64,000 nucleotides of DNA, from positions 2,121,326 to 2,185,325 of the forward strand of contig NZ_CP084098.1 in assembly GCF_036345015.1 (NCBI RefSeq), given 5' to 3'. The notes under the pieces were generated by a model. The model was not told the origin of the DNA and did not search any database. It saw nothing but the letters and a program-made list of their open reading frames with translations. Positions 1 through 9,754 of this stretch are shown here, piece by piece. Made by a program: the position numbers and the translations under genes. The stretch's first letter is position 1, and each line of letters opens with the position of its first letter. This stretch comes from Cyanobacterium sp. Dongsha4. Its GTDB lineage: Bacteria; Cyanobacteriota; Cyanobacteriia; Cyanobacteriales; Cyanobacteriaceae.

Positions 1-289
1 TTCAGAGAGTTGGTTTTTGGTCGTGAACGGAGTTAAGATAAAAAAGAAGTTTCTTCCTAATACCCCAACACCTTAAGGTTTGAATATATTTAACCCCTAC
101 TATCTGCTACCGTCAAATCTCTCCAAATAGGATATTCTTTACTTATATATCGAAATGAGGTAAATCTTGAGAAAGTAAGAAGTCTTTTGACTATGTATTG
201 GAAGTTACATATATAAAATTTAGATTTGAGTTATCCTTATCTATATAACCTCTTTTTACTCACTCTTTATCTTTAGTGAAGGAACAGTT

Positions 290-472
290 ATGATTTCATC
301 GACTATAGCGAATAATCTACCTCAAGACCAAGAAATTTGGAACAGTTTACAAAAAGCCATTGCTAAAAGCTCTGGTTTTCAAAGATGGCAAAAAGAAAAC
401 AAGTTTAATGGCACTGTGGAAGAACAAGTCACTCAGTATTTACGTTCTACTTTAGAAACACTAGCTTATTAA
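290..472 (+). CDS. small conserved hypothetical protein (60 aa)
   Basis: A 60-residue soluble, probably helical protein of unknown function, starting MISSTIANNLPQDQEIW. The start is supported by an AAGGAA ribosome-binding site a few bases upstream. There is no signal peptide or membrane segment, and I recognise no motif; the region WQKENKFNGTVEEQVTQYL is amphipathic. It is transcribed toward the convergent PIN-domain gene and is separated from it by about 60 bases. Similar short proteins are common in cyanobacteria (impression from memory, not a search). Coding status is likely because of the ribosome-binding site and the normal amino-acid composition; function is unknown. Confidence 0.6.
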   Translation: MISSTIANNLPQDQEIWNSLQKAIAKSSGFQRWQKENKFNGTVEEQVTQYLRSTLETLAY

Positions 473-535
473 CATTTACTGCATCTAAGGAATATTTTAA
501 GAATGTTGGTGAGCAGGGGCTTTTATTTGCAAATA

Positions 536-1297
536 TCACTTATTTTTAACTTCTAATGGAGGGAGTCCTATTCCCTCCCACGTTTTCCAGAATGACTGGG
601 GTGCAATAAAGTACCAAGCGACACCGATAGTAATTGTAAGGGTAGCAACGGCCAAAAATCCTGATTTGACAATGCTAAAAATGCTGTCTTCTGACCCTAC
701 TTTTCTTGAGTTTGAGTTTTTTGTGTTGTTTGTTTTGCCTGATGAAGAACTAATTCCCCTTAATTTGGATGTTTTTGGGAAGTTGTGGGAAGATACTTGA
801 TTGTTTTGATGATAGGATAAATTTTCCATTACATCTTGAACTGCTTGAGGTGTTTCATCTGCACGAATCCACTGTTTCAACTGAGCTGAACTGATAATTG
901 CTAAGTTTGTTTGTCCAATTTGATTTAATTCTCGCTTCAAATTACCATCGTTGCTAACAAAAATAATTATTTGTCCAGAATGTCTTAAAGCTAAATCATA
1001 TACTGATTCTGCGATCGCAATTGATAAACGAGCTTTTTTACTAATACTTTCTCCATCTTTGGCACTTAAAGCAGGATGGGATGACATAGTCGAAGTTATC
1101 TGCCAACCGCTATCAGGGAAAAAACGACTAAATTCCCTTGCGATTTTCTCATCTTTGGGAGTGATTGCTCTTTGAGTTAAAAAATTTAATTCCTGTAAAA
1201 CAACTTCAGGTAAATAACACTCACCCTTGTCACTAAACTCAGTCCAATCACGGGTACATCCTGATAATATTGTGGTTAGTTCAAAAACAAGTATCAT
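536..1297 (-). CDS. PIN-domain protein with C-terminal membrane anchor
   Basis: The N-terminal 145 residues look like a PIN-fold ribonuclease domain. An acidic residue lies in strand 1 (E6), another in VVLQEL (E36), and the SNDGNLKREL block around residues 116-125 matches the usual TNDxxL element of PIN nucleases. A low-complexity Ser/Asn linker (residues 165-205) leads to one hydrophobic segment (about 213-231), so the nuclease would sit in the cytoplasm on a membrane anchor. Strand 1 has VFELTT instead of the usual LDTN, so activity is uncertain. The gene is divergent from hisB, with 57 bases between the starts. No antitoxin-like partner is adjacent, which argues against a VapBC pair. Confidence 0.65.
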   Translation of the reverse strand: MILVFELTTILSGCTRDWTEFSDKGECYLPEVVLQELNFLTQRAITPKDEKIAREFSRFFPDSGWQITSTMSSHPALSAKDGESISKKARLSIAIAESVYDLALRHSGQIIIFVSNDGNLKRELNQIGQTNLAIISSAQLKQWIRADETPQAVQDVMENLSYHQNNQVSSHNFPKTSKLRGISSSSGKTNNTKNSNSRKVGSEDSIFSIVKSGFLAVATLTITIGVAWYFIAPQSFWKTWEGIGLPPLEVKNK

Positions 1298-1354
1298 AGA
1301 TAAATATATATTTAATAGCTTTATTTTTTATTAATAAATCCTATTCACTAACTA

Positions 1355-1996
1355 ATGTCTATTTCTACTATACCCACTCAGGATAATTTACAAGTCGTCA
1401 ATCCTTATGAACGTACAGCTTCCGTTAGTCGTACCACAAAGGAAACTGATATTAATGTCACCGTAAATCTTGATGGTACGGGAAAATGTAATGTTAATAC
1501 GGGTATTCCTTTCCTTGATCATATGCTACACCAACTTTGTTCCCATGGGCTTCTTGATTTAGATATTCAGGCTACTGGAGACATTGAAATTGATGATCAT
1601 CATACTAATGAAGATGTTGGTATTACTTTAGGACAAGCCATGGCCCTTGCCGTAGGAAATCGTAAAGGAATCAATCGTTTCGGTCATTTTATTGCCCCTT
1701 TAGATGAATCTTTGATTCAAGTGGCTCTTGATTTTTCTGGTCGTCCTCACTTAAGCTACGGGTTAGATATTCCTACTCAAAGAGTTGGTAACTATGATAC
1801 TCAATTAGTAAGGGAATTTTTCGTTGCTTTGGTCAATCATAGTCAGATAACTCTACACATTCGCCAACTAGATGGTATTAATTCTCATCATATAATTGAA
1901 GCAACCTTTAAGGCTTTTGCCCGTGCCATGCGTATGGCTTTAGAGATTGATCCCCGTCGCATTCACGAAATACCTAGTTCTAAAGGGGTTTTATAA
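1355..1996 (+). CDS. hisB: imidazoleglycerol-phosphate dehydratase
   Basis: HisB removes water from imidazole-glycerol phosphate to give imidazole-acetol phosphate in histidine synthesis. The family signatures are clear: the metal-binding [13 protein letters not shown] block and the second repeat [15 protein letters not shown], plus [12 protein letters not shown] near the N-terminus. The length of 213 residues is slightly longer than the usual 195-200 because of a 15-20 residue N-terminal extension before the RTTKETDI start of the domain; no better internal Met is present. It is monofunctional, with no phosphatase domain, and stands apart from other his genes as is common in cyanobacteria. 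Confidence 0.95.
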   Translation: MSISTIPTQDNLQVVNPYERTASVSRTTKETDINVTVNLDGTGKCNVNTGIPFLDHMLHQLCSHGLLDLDIQATGDIEIDDHHTNEDVGITLGQAMALAVGNRKGINRFGHFIAPLDESLIQVALDFSGRPHLSYGLDIPTQRVGNYDTQLVREFFVALVNHSQITLHIRQLDGINSHHIIEATFKAFARAMRMALEIDPRRIHEIPSSKGVL

Positions 1997-2077
1997 CAAT
2001 TAGTCATGACTCAATTAGAAATTAGTAATTAATTAGCTAAATAATCCATCATTCTACATTCTTTATTTTTAATTCTT

Positions 2078-3142
2078 ATGGTTTCTTCTCAATCAAAACA
2101 TTTATTAATCGCTTCTAGTGAGCCTTATACTGGAAAAACAGCTACAATTTTGGGGATTGCCCATCAGCTACAAAAGAAGGGGGTAAAACTAGGTTATGGT
2201 AAGCCCATTGGCACTTGTTTTAATCCTGATGATGGAATGCAAGATGAGCAAGATTTACAATTTATCAGTGAAATTCTCGGTTTGCCTCCCGAAAGAGTCA
2301 AAGCACCTTTGTTGTTTTTGGATGAGAAAACTATTACAGATTATCTTAAGACAAGCAATGACTATCAAGATACATTACAGGAATATTGTGATTCTATCGC
2401 AGGAGATTTAATTTTATTAGAGGGTGCAGGAAATTTAACTCAGGGTAAGCTATTTAATCTTTCTGTGCCAGAAATAGTGGAAAAAATTTCAGCAGAAGTG
2501 CTATTAGTTGTTAAATATGATGGACTATTAATAGTTGATCAAATTCTTCATGCAAAAGAAGTTTTGGACGATCGCCTCTTAGGTGTTTTAATTAATAGTA
2601 TCCCTAATGATGCCTTAGATCATATTGAAAGTGATCTTAAACCCTTTTTCCAAAGTAGAGGTATTGATATATTGGGAATGTTACCCACTGACAGACTATT
2701 ACAAAGCGTTAGTGTTAGAGAATTAGTATCTCAATTGAACGCAAGGGTATTGTGTCGAGAAAATCGTCTTGATTTAATGGTGGAAAGTTTAACGGTAGGG
2801 GCGATGAATGTTAATTCTGCTTTAGAGTATTTCCGTAAAGGACAAAATATGGCTGTAGTCACAGGAAGCGATCGCACTGATCTACAATTAGCCGCCCTAG
2901 AAAGCTCTACAAACTGCTTAATTTTAACAGGACACACTCCTCCTCAACAACTTATTTTAGCAAGGGCTGAAGACCTAGAAATCCCCATTCTGATGGTAGA
3001 TTGCGATACCCTTACCACGGTGGAAATCATTGATCGAGCTTTTGGTAAAGTCAGACTTCATGAAACCATTAAAGTAGAATGTATGCAAAATCTTATTGAA
3101 GAACATTTTGATGTGGATTTATTGTTAAAAAAACTAGGATAG
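2078..3142 (+). CDS. BioD-like P-loop protein with DRTGG domain (phosphotransacetylase N-terminal family)
   Basis: Residues 1-210 form a dethiobiotin-synthetase-like P-loop domain (SSEPYTGKTAT near residue 14, LILLEGAGNL near 110). Residues 215-320 form a DRTGG domain, with the diagnostic GSDRTDLQLAALE stretch and a VGAMNVNSAL lead-in. This two-domain arrangement is the N-terminal half of long phosphotransacetylases but without the catalytic PTA domain. Stand-alone copies are widespread in cyanobacteria and are often mis-annotated as cobyrinic acid synthase. A role in sensing nucleotides or acetyl-phosphate metabolism is only inference. It lies downstream of hisB with an 81-base gap and may be cotranscribed. 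Confidence 0.85.
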   Translation: MVSSQSKHLLIASSEPYTGKTATILGIAHQLQKKGVKLGYGKPIGTCFNPDDGMQDEQDLQFISEILGLPPERVKAPLLFLDEKTITDYLKTSNDYQDTLQEYCDSIAGDLILLEGAGNLTQGKLFNLSVPEIVEKISAEVLLVVKYDGLLIVDQILHAKEVLDDRLLGVLINSIPNDALDHIESDLKPFFQSRGIDILGMLPTDRLLQSVSVRELVSQLNARVLCRENRLDLMVESLTVGAMNVNSALEYFRKGQNMAVVTGSDRTDLQLAALESSTNCLILTGHTPPQQLILARAEDLEIPILMVDCDTLTTVEIIDRAFGKVRLHETIKVECMQNLIEEHFDVDLLLKKLG

Positions 3143-3155
3143 TTGACACTTTAAA

Positions 3156-3172
3156 ACAGGCGTTTTGCCTGT
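3156..3172 (+). terminator. stem-loop after the BioD/DRTGG gene
   Basis: A perfect 6-bp stem ACAGGC/GCCTGT with a GTTTT loop lies 14 bases after the stop codon and is followed by CTTTA. The T-run is short, so termination may be weak. The MITE-like element begins 7 bases further on. Confidence 0.5.
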
Positions 3173-3178
3173 CTTTAT

Positions 3179-3383
3179 GCAGGGCTGTTTCAAAGTAGAA
3201 ATACAAAAACGCTAAAACTATTGCCAGTAAAAGAATATAGGGTTTTAGAACTTTGAGGATTAAGAAGTAGTTAAAAATGTTGAGATTATCAATTTATAAC
3301 CATAAACCATTAAAAACTATTGCCCATTGCCTATTCCCCATTCCCCGCCTTAACCAGAAAATTTTAGAATGAAACAGCCCTGC
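3179..3383. mobile_element. MITE-like element, 205 bp, with terminal inverted repeats and target-site duplication
   Basis: The ends are a perfect 14-bp inverted repeat: GCAGGGCTGTTTCA at 3179-3192 and its complement at 3370-3383. It is flanked by a direct repeat, TGTCTTTAT at 3170-3178 and TGTCTTTAC at 3384-3392 (8 of 9 match), as expected for a target-site duplication. The inside has no reading frame of note and includes the TTGCC-rich filler seen in other intergenic spaces. It looks like a non-autonomous element or a deleted insertion sequence; I cannot assign the parent IS family. Confidence 0.7.
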
Positions 3384-3480
3384 TGTCTTTACGGGGTATC
3401 TATATCAAAAAGAGAATCGTTAAACTTTTGCTCCTTGCCTACCAACACCTAACGATTGAGATGTATCCTAGCTTATTAAA

Positions 3481-3508
3481 TAGTTGACCATGTCGAACTC
3501 AGGTTAAA
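3481..3508 (+). repeat. dispersed intergenic repeat, short copy (CGAACTCAGGTTA motif)
   Basis: The segment contains TCGAACTCAGGTTAAAA, the end shared with copies near 9.7, 22.9, 26.4, 54.5 and 57.6 kb. It lies 36 bases upstream of the RTX gene and may contribute to its leader. Only the terminal part of the repeat is present here. Confidence 0.45.
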
Positions 3509-3543
3509 ATAAGGGTATGAGTTAAGTAAAAGAGGGTGAGACA

Positions 3544-4326
3544 ATGGCTATTATATTTGGTACATCTCGCAATGACATTCTTCGGGTAAAAGATTCTTTT
3601 AATCGGGTTTTAGGTAAAGGTGGGAATGATGTTATCTATGCCGACGGTTTTACTAACACTATCTATGGGGATGACATAACAGAAAAAGTTGATGATGGTA
3701 ACGATACAATCTTTGGTTCTTCTCGTTTAGGTAGTAGAGATATAATTTATGGTGGTGGGGGAAATGATCTTATTTACGGCAATGAGGGCAATAATTATCT
3801 TAATGGCGGTAGTGGCAATGATAACCTTATAGGGGGTTCTAGCTATGATATGCTTTTGGGAGGTAGTGGTAGTGATACCTTAACTGGTGGTGGTGGTATA
3901 GATTGGTTTGTTTTTGATAACACTCATAATTCCTTAGACAGAATTAACGATTTTAATAATGGTGCTGACAAAATACTTATAGATACCAGTATTCTTAACA
4001 ATAGCATTGATCTAAGCACTTTAAGTAACGCCAATCATATTTTTAAAACCACTACCTTTGCTAATGGTACTCAATTTTATCAATTAAATCCTAGCGATTT
4101 TCTTTGGCTCGATCGCAATGGAGATTCTACAGACGGCATTTTCGCAGGAGTTACAGAAGAAATAGTTGTTGTATATAATAATGGCGTTGGCACAAATCCC
4201 AATTCATCAAATCCTTTAGAACAACCACCTGTAATTTATTACAATGATGGTACTCAATATCAACAACTAGCAATGTTAAGTAATGGTGCTTTACCCCAAG
4301 CTAATAATTTTATACTTTACTCCTAA
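3544..4326 (+). CDS. RTX-type calcium-binding repeat protein
   Basis: Residues 23-120 carry about six imperfect glycine/aspartate nonapeptides of the hemolysin type (GKGGNDVIY, GGGGNDLIYG, GGSGNDNLIGG, GGSGSDTLTGG). These form calcium-binding parallel beta-rolls in secreted proteins. There is no N-terminal signal peptide. RTX proteins normally leave by type I secretion through an uncleaved C-terminal signal; the C-terminus here ends in hydrophobic FILYS, which would fit. Residues 121-260 have no recognised domain and no catalytic motif. The start has a GAGGGTGAG ribosome-binding site directly upstream. No type I transporter genes are in the window, so the export partner must be elsewhere. Role unknown, probably cell surface or matrix. 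Confidence 0.8.
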   Translation: MAIIFGTSRNDILRVKDSFNRVLGKGGNDVIYADGFTNTIYGDDITEKVDDGNDTIFGSSRLGSRDIIYGGGGNDLIYGNEGNNYLNGGSGNDNLIGGSSYDMLLGGSGSDTLTGGGGIDWFVFDNTHNSLDRINDFNNGADKILIDTSILNNSIDLSTLSNANHIFKTTTFANGTQFYQLNPSDFLWLDRNGDSTDGIFAGVTEEIVVVYNNGVGTNPNSSNPLEQPPVIYYNDGTQYQQLAMLSNGALPQANNFILYS

Positions 4327-4426
4327 AATGGAACACAGAAAAATCAATAAGTCTATATTTGTTATTAATTCTTTTGTTTGACATCTTTTAAAAACAGAGA
4401 GTTTCGTATATAGTTTTTGTTGCTTT

Positions 4427-7400
4427 TTATGACCATTGTTTGATTAAATTATCAGCATCCCCCTCATTCACTGGGCGTGAATATAAGTATCCTTGTCCAT
4501 AATTACAGTTAATATTCTTCAAAATTTGTGCCTGAATTTCTGTCTCAATTCCTTCGGCAACTACATCTAAGGAAAGGTTATGGGCTAGGTTGACAATTGC
4601 TTCTACAATAGGACTAGACATATTCGTAGAAGTTAACGGTTGAATAAAAATGCGATCGATTTTTAGGGTATTGAAAGGTAAACGATGTAAATAACTTAAA
4701 GAAGAATATCCTGTGCCAAAATCATCTAAAGATATTTTTAAGTTACGCTCTTGTATCTGTTCTAAAACTTCCTTAGCATATTCAAAATTATCCATTAAAA
4801 TACTTTCTGTTATTTCAATTTTTAAGAGTTTACGATCAATATTATTTTCTTCCAAAATATGATCAAGTTCAGGGAGAAAATTAGGGTGTAATAATTGTTT
4901 ACTAGAAACGTTAACCGCTATGAATAATTCTAAATTAGGATATTTTTTTTCCCATTTTTCTATCTGTTTGATAGCTTGAGATAAAATCCAATTTCCTAAA
5001 GGGATGATTAAACTTGTTTCTTCTGCAATGGGAATAAACTCCGCAGGAGAAATAAATCCTAAACTGGGACTATGCCACCGAATTAACGCTTCAAATCCTG
5101 CAATAATCCCCGTTTTTAAGTTAATTATTGGTTGATAATATAATTCTAATTCTTCATTTTCTAAGGCTTTAACTAATGCCGATTCTAAGTTTAATCTTTT
5201 CAGTAAATCTGTGTGCATAGAAGCACTAAATACTTGATAGCAATTTCCGCCTTTTCCTTTCGCATGATACATGGCAATGTCCGCATCTCGTATCATTTCC
5301 TCTGGTTTTTTATAACCAAAAGAACTTAAAGTAACCCCGATGCTTACAGAGGAGTAAACTTCTTGATTTTGTAGAGTAGTATTAAATAAACAAGCAAGTC
5401 TTATTTCCTCAACTATATCATAGACTTCTTTTTCCAAAGTTATATCAGGTAACAAAACAATAAACTCATCACTACTTATTCTCGCAACGGTATCTTTTTC
5501 GGTTACGCAATCGACAATTTTATCCGCAATTATTCTTAGTAATTCATCTCCTATTTTATGTCCTAAACTATCGTTAATTTTTTTAAATTTATCCATGTCA
5601 ATCAGGAGAATTGCACACTGCTTTTGAGAGTCATATTTACGGATATAAAAAAACTGTTTTAGTCTATCTGTTAATAAAAATCTATTGGGCAAACCTGTTA
5701 ATTTATCATAAAAAGCATCATAAAATATTTGTTGTTCCATTATTTTTAATTCAGATATATCTACTATTTGTTGAATAAACTGAATAATTTTGTCTTCGTT
5801 ATTTCTTAAAGCTGTGATATTGACAATGGTATGAACAATTGAACCATTACTGGCTAAAAATCTTCTTTCTTCACTGTATTGATCTAAATTTTCAGTAATT
5901 ATTTTATGTTTAAAAAAGGATGATTTTTCTTGATCATCAGGATGATAAAATGTTGCTTCGTTTTTATTTAATAAGTCAATAGCAGAATATTTTAATAAGT
6001 CACATAAAGAATGATTAACTTGAAGAATATTACCATCAAAATCTGTGATAATCATACCAATAGGAGCAAGTTCAAAGATTAAGCGAAATTCCTGCTCACT
6101 TTTTTCTAATGCTTGTTTAGTAATGGTTCTACTGGTAATGTCTGTTAAAATTCCGTCTATTCTTAGCTTTTTCCCTTTTTCATCATAAACGATATTAGCG
6201 CGATCGCGGATATATTTTTCTGTGCCATTTTCAAGAATAATTCCATACTCAATATCATGATATTTAATTTCATCACCTAATAAAGATATGCTGAATAAAT
6301 TAGCATAATATTCTTGTACTTTTTGTTTATCTTGAGGATTAACTAAATCTAGCCAATAAGTTCTTTTTTTCAAAATTTTACTTAGAGAAGTCTGAAATAA
6401 TTTTTCCCCTGCTTGATTAATATAAGTTAATTGTAATGTTTGAGGATGAATTGACCAAATAACATCATCTAAAGATGATAATATATCGTAAAGTCTTTCT
6501 TGACTTTCTTTTAAAGCAACACTAATTTGCTCTTTTTCTAGTTCTATTTCTTGGGAAATAATTATTCGGCTTATGGTTTGCGAAATCGAATCAATTAAGC
6601 TATCAGAATAGTCAGAGTTGGTTTCATTTTGATTAACATTAAAGAAATGCAAAACTCCATAAATTTTTCTATCTATAAAAATAGGAATTCCCAGATAACA
6701 GTAAATATTAAATTCGTCTAATTTATTGATTAGAAATTTATCTTTTTTAAGAAAGTCAGTATTAATAATTTGCTGTTGTTTAACAACCTTGGTTGATAAA
6801 TAGTTAACTAATTCATTTGTTTGAAGATAGATATTATTTTCTAAATTTCCTGAAAATCGATTATAGGAAGCAATAATATTTATTCTGTTTCCAAAAACCT
6901 CAGAGATTATGGCAACATCTAAATCTAAAATTTTGGTAATTTCTTTTAAGTAATAATTAAAAACTTGTTGTAAATTCTGATTTGGTAAATTATTTAACTT
7001 GTTTACTAAATTCAGTTGCTTATTTAGGGTTTCTATTTCTTCTGTTTTTTTTAGTAGTTTTCGCTCCGTTATATATTTATCAGTAATATCATTTTGAATC
7101 CCAATAAAATTAATCACCTCGCCTTCTTGATTATAAACAGGAGAAACATAAACTTCATTCCAAAAAAGTTCTCCATTTTTACGGTAGTTTCTTAATACTA
7201 TTTTTTGGCTTTCTTTATTTTTAATAGCTTCTCTAAATAATTTTCTTTCCCCTTCTTGCTCATCATTTTGCTGTAAAAAGCGACAATTTTTTCCTTTTAT
7301 CTCTTCAAAAGAATAGCCTGTTATATTTTCAAAACCCTTATTTACATAAATAATAGAATTACCTTCTTGAGCAGAAGTTATTATAACACCGTTTCGACAA

Positions 7401-8092
7401 GAATCGATCGCTCTTTGTAACAAGTAAAATTGTTGATGTAAGTAATTACTATCAATTCCATTTTCGATAATGTCGATTATTTTGTGAATAAAGCTAAAAG
7501 TTTCATCATGGAAAATATCAGAATTATCCGTATAAAAACCTACTAAATAAACACTTCCTAGTTGAGAATTTGTGAAGGAAAAATTTAACCCTTTTTGGAT
7601 ATTTTTATGATTAAAATCGAGCAATTTAATTACTTCTAAGTTATTATCAATAAAATATCTTCTTGTTTGAGAGTATTTATCTCTAAGTAAGGAAAGAATA
7701 TTATCTATGACAGACTTTTCTACATTAATTTTGTTCCAGTTTTCATCCGAGAGCAAATAATAAATAGAAGATTGATTGTCTTTATCAAACCAGATAAAAT
7801 AACTTAACTCTAAACTCAAATCCAGATGAATAATTCTGATTAACTGCTGAAAAATATCCAAATTTCCTTGAGGTATAACTTGGAATAAAATCTCATAGGC
7901 AGAAATAATATTTTCTTTATGTTGTAACTTATATTCTAATTGACTTCTAATTGTTTCTATCTGATAGTTTTTTTTCTTATATTCCAAATACTGCTTTCTT
8001 AACTGAGTATTTTTTTTATTTAAAAGATATATTATGTAGAAACAGAAACAAATTAAAGATATTAATAAAATTAAAATAAAAGCATTCTGCAT
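4427..8092 (-). CDS. LOV blue-light sensor with GAF, PAS, degenerate GGDEF and intact EAL domains
   Basis: This 1221-residue signalling protein has, in order: a membrane segment (4-24); a coiled stretch and a weak GAF-like region (65-215); a LOV domain (224-338); a GAF domain (370-515); two PAS domains (about 535-655 and 665-785); GGDEF (790-955); and EAL (970-1221). The LOV domain has the flavin-adduct motif GKNCRFLQ with Cys270, an FWN asparagine, and NFIGIQNDIT with the signalling glutamine. GGDEF reads SSDEF (873-877) and lacks an inhibitory RxxD, so cyclase activity is doubtful. EAL keeps E1001-A-L, DDFGTGYSSL (1123-1132) and EGIETE, so c-di-GMP hydrolysis is expected. LOV-GGDEF-EAL receptors are known in cyanobacteria. 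Prediction: a blue-light-controlled c-di-GMP phosphodiesterase. It is a single-gene unit. Confidence 0.9.
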   Translation of the reverse strand: MQNAFILILLISLICFCFYIIYLLNKKNTQLRKQYLEYKKKNYQIETIRSQLEYKLQHKENIISAYEILFQVIPQGNLDIFQQLIRIIHLDLSLELSYFIWFDKDNQSSIYYLLSDENWNKINVEKSVIDNILSLLRDKYSQTRRYFIDNNLEVIKLLDFNHKNIQKGLNFSFTNSQLGSVYLVGFYTDNSDIFHDETFSFIHKIIDIIENGIDSNYLHQQFYLLQRAIDSCRNGVIITSAQEGNSIIYVNKGFENITGYSFEEIKGKNCRFLQQNDEQEGERKLFREAIKNKESQKIVLRNYRKNGELFWNEVYVSPVYNQEGEVINFIGIQNDITDKYITERKLLKKTEEIETLNKQLNLVNKLNNLPNQNLQQVFNYYLKEITKILDLDVAIISEVFGNRINIIASYNRFSGNLENNIYLQTNELVNYLSTKVVKQQQIINTDFLKKDKFLINKLDEFNIYCYLGIPIFIDRKIYGVLHFFNVNQNETNSDYSDSLIDSISQTISRIIISQEIELEKEQISVALKESQERLYDILSSLDDVIWSIHPQTLQLTYINQAGEKLFQTSLSKILKKRTYWLDLVNPQDKQKVQEYYANLFSISLLGDEIKYHDIEYGIILENGTEKYIRDRANIVYDEKGKKLRIDGILTDITSRTITKQALEKSEQEFRLIFELAPIGMIITDFDGNILQVNHSLCDLLKYSAIDLLNKNEATFYHPDDQEKSSFFKHKIITENLDQYSEERRFLASNGSIVHTIVNITALRNNEDKIIQFIQQIVDISELKIMEQQIFYDAFYDKLTGLPNRFLLTDRLKQFFYIRKYDSQKQCAILLIDMDKFKKINDSLGHKIGDELLRIIADKIVDCVTEKDTVARISSDEFIVLLPDITLEKEVYDIVEEIRLACLFNTTLQNQEVYSSVSIGVTLSSFGYKKPEEMIRDADIAMYHAKGKGGNCYQVFSASMHTDLLKRLNLESALVKALENEELELYYQPIINLKTGIIAGFEALIRWHSPSLGFISPAEFIPIAEETSLIIPLGNWILSQAIKQIEKWEKKYPNLELFIAVNVSSKQLLHPNFLPELDHILEENNIDRKLLKIEITESILMDNFEYAKEVLEQIQERNLKISLDDFGTGYSSLSYLHRLPFNTLKIDRIFIQPLTSTNMSSPIVEAIVNLAHNLSLDVVAEGIETEIQAQILKNINCNYGQGYLYSRPVNEGDADNLIKQWS

Positions 8093-8585
8093 ACTAAGAT
8101 TATGATTTGTTATGAAAATATATAATTAATTAAGAATGCAAATAAAAATTGATTGTTTATTAAAGATGAGAACATCACCTAGAATAAAGATATATTACTT
8201 GCTGAAACACAAGAAAATGAAAGTAATTTAAAGTTATTTAAAACTATTTTACTATTTTGATATTTGTCTTATTTTGTCAACAATTGCAATATTTTATTCT
8301 TTCTTCTAATAATATGTGATAATTTATTTTTGTTCTTAATAGCATAAGGATATTGTATCAAAATTAAGACGCTAAAGTTGCGAATAATTCCATAAGAGTA
8401 ATAATACTTTGACAAAGCGTCAATATTAGATTTCTTGCAGAAGTTAGGTAACAATCAAAAAATCGACTCTAACCCCATAGAAATTGATTTTAATTTTAAT
8501 TTTGCATTTGTATTTTAAAAGTCTGTTCGTCATTGGAATAAGATATAATTGAGTGTTTGGGGTAAAAAATAAAGCAATACAACTT
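8093..8585. other. gene-free spacer between the LOV protein gene and obgE
   Basis: A roughly 490-base A+T-rich spacer between divergent genes, expected to hold both promoters. A 61-codon minus-strand frame at 8269-8454 has no ribosome-binding site or recognisable protein features and I do not call it. No repeats or hairpins stand out. Confidence 0.6.
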
Positions 8586-9584
8586 ATGCAATTCATTGAT
8601 CAAGTTAAAATTGAGGTACAAGCGGGAAAAGGGGGAGATGGGATAGTTGCTTTTCGGAGAGAAAAATATGTTCCCGCCGGAGGCCCCGCAGGGGGTAATG
8701 GTGGCAGAGGGGGTTCGATTATTCTCAAGGCCGTAAATAGGTTACAAACCTTATTAGACTTTAAGTATGCTCGTCATTTTCAGGCAGAAGATGGTAAAAG
8801 AGGAGGCCCTAATAATTGTACTGGGGCATCGGGTAAGGATTTAATTTTAGAAGTGCCTTGTGGTACAATGGTTTATGATTTAGAAACTGATGAATTGATT
8901 GTTGATTTAGTGGACAATGAACAAACCTTCGTTATTGCCAAGGGAGGCAAAGGAGGTTTAGGTAATAAGCATTTTCTGAGTAACAGTAATCGAGCCCCAG
9001 AGTATGCTTTACCCGGTTTAGAGGGGGATTACAGACAATTAAGATTAGAATTGAAGTTGTTGGCGGAAGTGGGCATTATTGGGCTTCCTAATGCGGGTAA
9101 ATCCACTTTGATTTCTGCTTTATCCTCGGCACGTCCCAAAATTGCTGATTATCCTTTTACTACTTTAGTACCTAATTTAGGGGTTGTGCGTAAACCGACG
9201 GGAGATGGTACAGTTTTTGCGGATATTCCGGGGTTGATTGAAGGGGCTTCGATGGGAATTGGTTTAGGCCATGATTTTTTAAGACATATTGAGCGCACAA
9301 GAGTTTTATTGCATCTGGTTGATGTTAATAGTGATGATCCAGTCCATGACTATAATATTATTCAACATGAATTACAAGCCTATGACAAAGAATTGGGCGA
9401 TCGCCCTCAAATTATTGGTTTAAATAAGATAGATACTTTGGATGATAGTCGTCAAAATGAGATTATTGAACAATTTAAAACGGTAACAAAAGATCCTATT
9501 TTTCTTATTTCTGCTGTAACACAAAAAGGATGCGATCGCCTTTTACAAGCTATTTGGGATCAGCTAGACTCTTTGCACCAGTAG
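8586..9584 (+). CDS. obgE: GTPase Obg/CgtA, ribosome assembly
   Basis: Obg is an essential GTPase that binds the large ribosomal subunit. The glycine-rich N-terminal Obg fold is clear ([20 protein letters not shown], then several GGRGG/GGKGG turns). It is followed by a G domain with GLPNAGKST (P-loop), DIPGLIEGA (G3) and NKID (G4). I start at ATG 8586 ([11 protein letters not shown]), which matches the family start, rather than at the in-frame GTG at 8553 that adds 11 unrelated residues. This gives 332 residues. A C-terminal OCT domain is absent, as usual for cyanobacterial Obg. Confidence 0.96.
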   Translation: MQFIDQVKIEVQAGKGGDGIVAFRREKYVPAGGPAGGNGGRGGSIILKAVNRLQTLLDFKYARHFQAEDGKRGGPNNCTGASGKDLILEVPCGTMVYDLETDELIVDLVDNEQTFVIAKGGKGGLGNKHFLSNSNRAPEYALPGLEGDYRQLRLELKLLAEVGIIGLPNAGKSTLISALSSARPKIADYPFTTLVPNLGVVRKPTGDGTVFADIPGLIEGASMGIGLGHDFLRHIERTRVLLHLVDVNSDDPVHDYNIIQHELQAYDKELGDRPQIIGLNKIDTLDDSRQNEIIEQFKTVTKDPIFLISAVTQKGCDRLLQAIWDQLDSLHQ

Positions 9585-9671
9585 AGTAATAATTAGATGG
9601 TGTTAGGAAGAAAGATGAGGAAAAAGGGGCTTTTAGAGTGTTGGGGTGTTAGGGGTAAACTTATTCTTTAA

Positions 9672-9720
9672 TTGCCTGTTGCCTACCTTAACTGACAAAT
9701 TTATATCAAACTCAGGTTAA
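9672..9720 (+). repeat. dispersed intergenic repeat (TTGCC...CTCAGGTTAA type)
   Basis: Begins TTGCCTGTTGCCTACCTTAA and ends ATCAAACTCAGGTTAA. Closely similar blocks lie at 22901-22942 and 54431-54480. It sits between the convergent obgE and PH-domain genes. Confidence 0.6.
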
Positions 9721-9754
9721 CGAAAATACTTTTGAACAAAGTCTAACTATAAAA

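Noticed and set aside
8269-8454. 61-codon minus-strand frame in the spacer upstream of obgE
   Set aside because: Low-complexity, lysine/asparagine/isoleucine-rich translation typical of random A+T-rich DNA, no ribosome-binding site, no recognisable motif.
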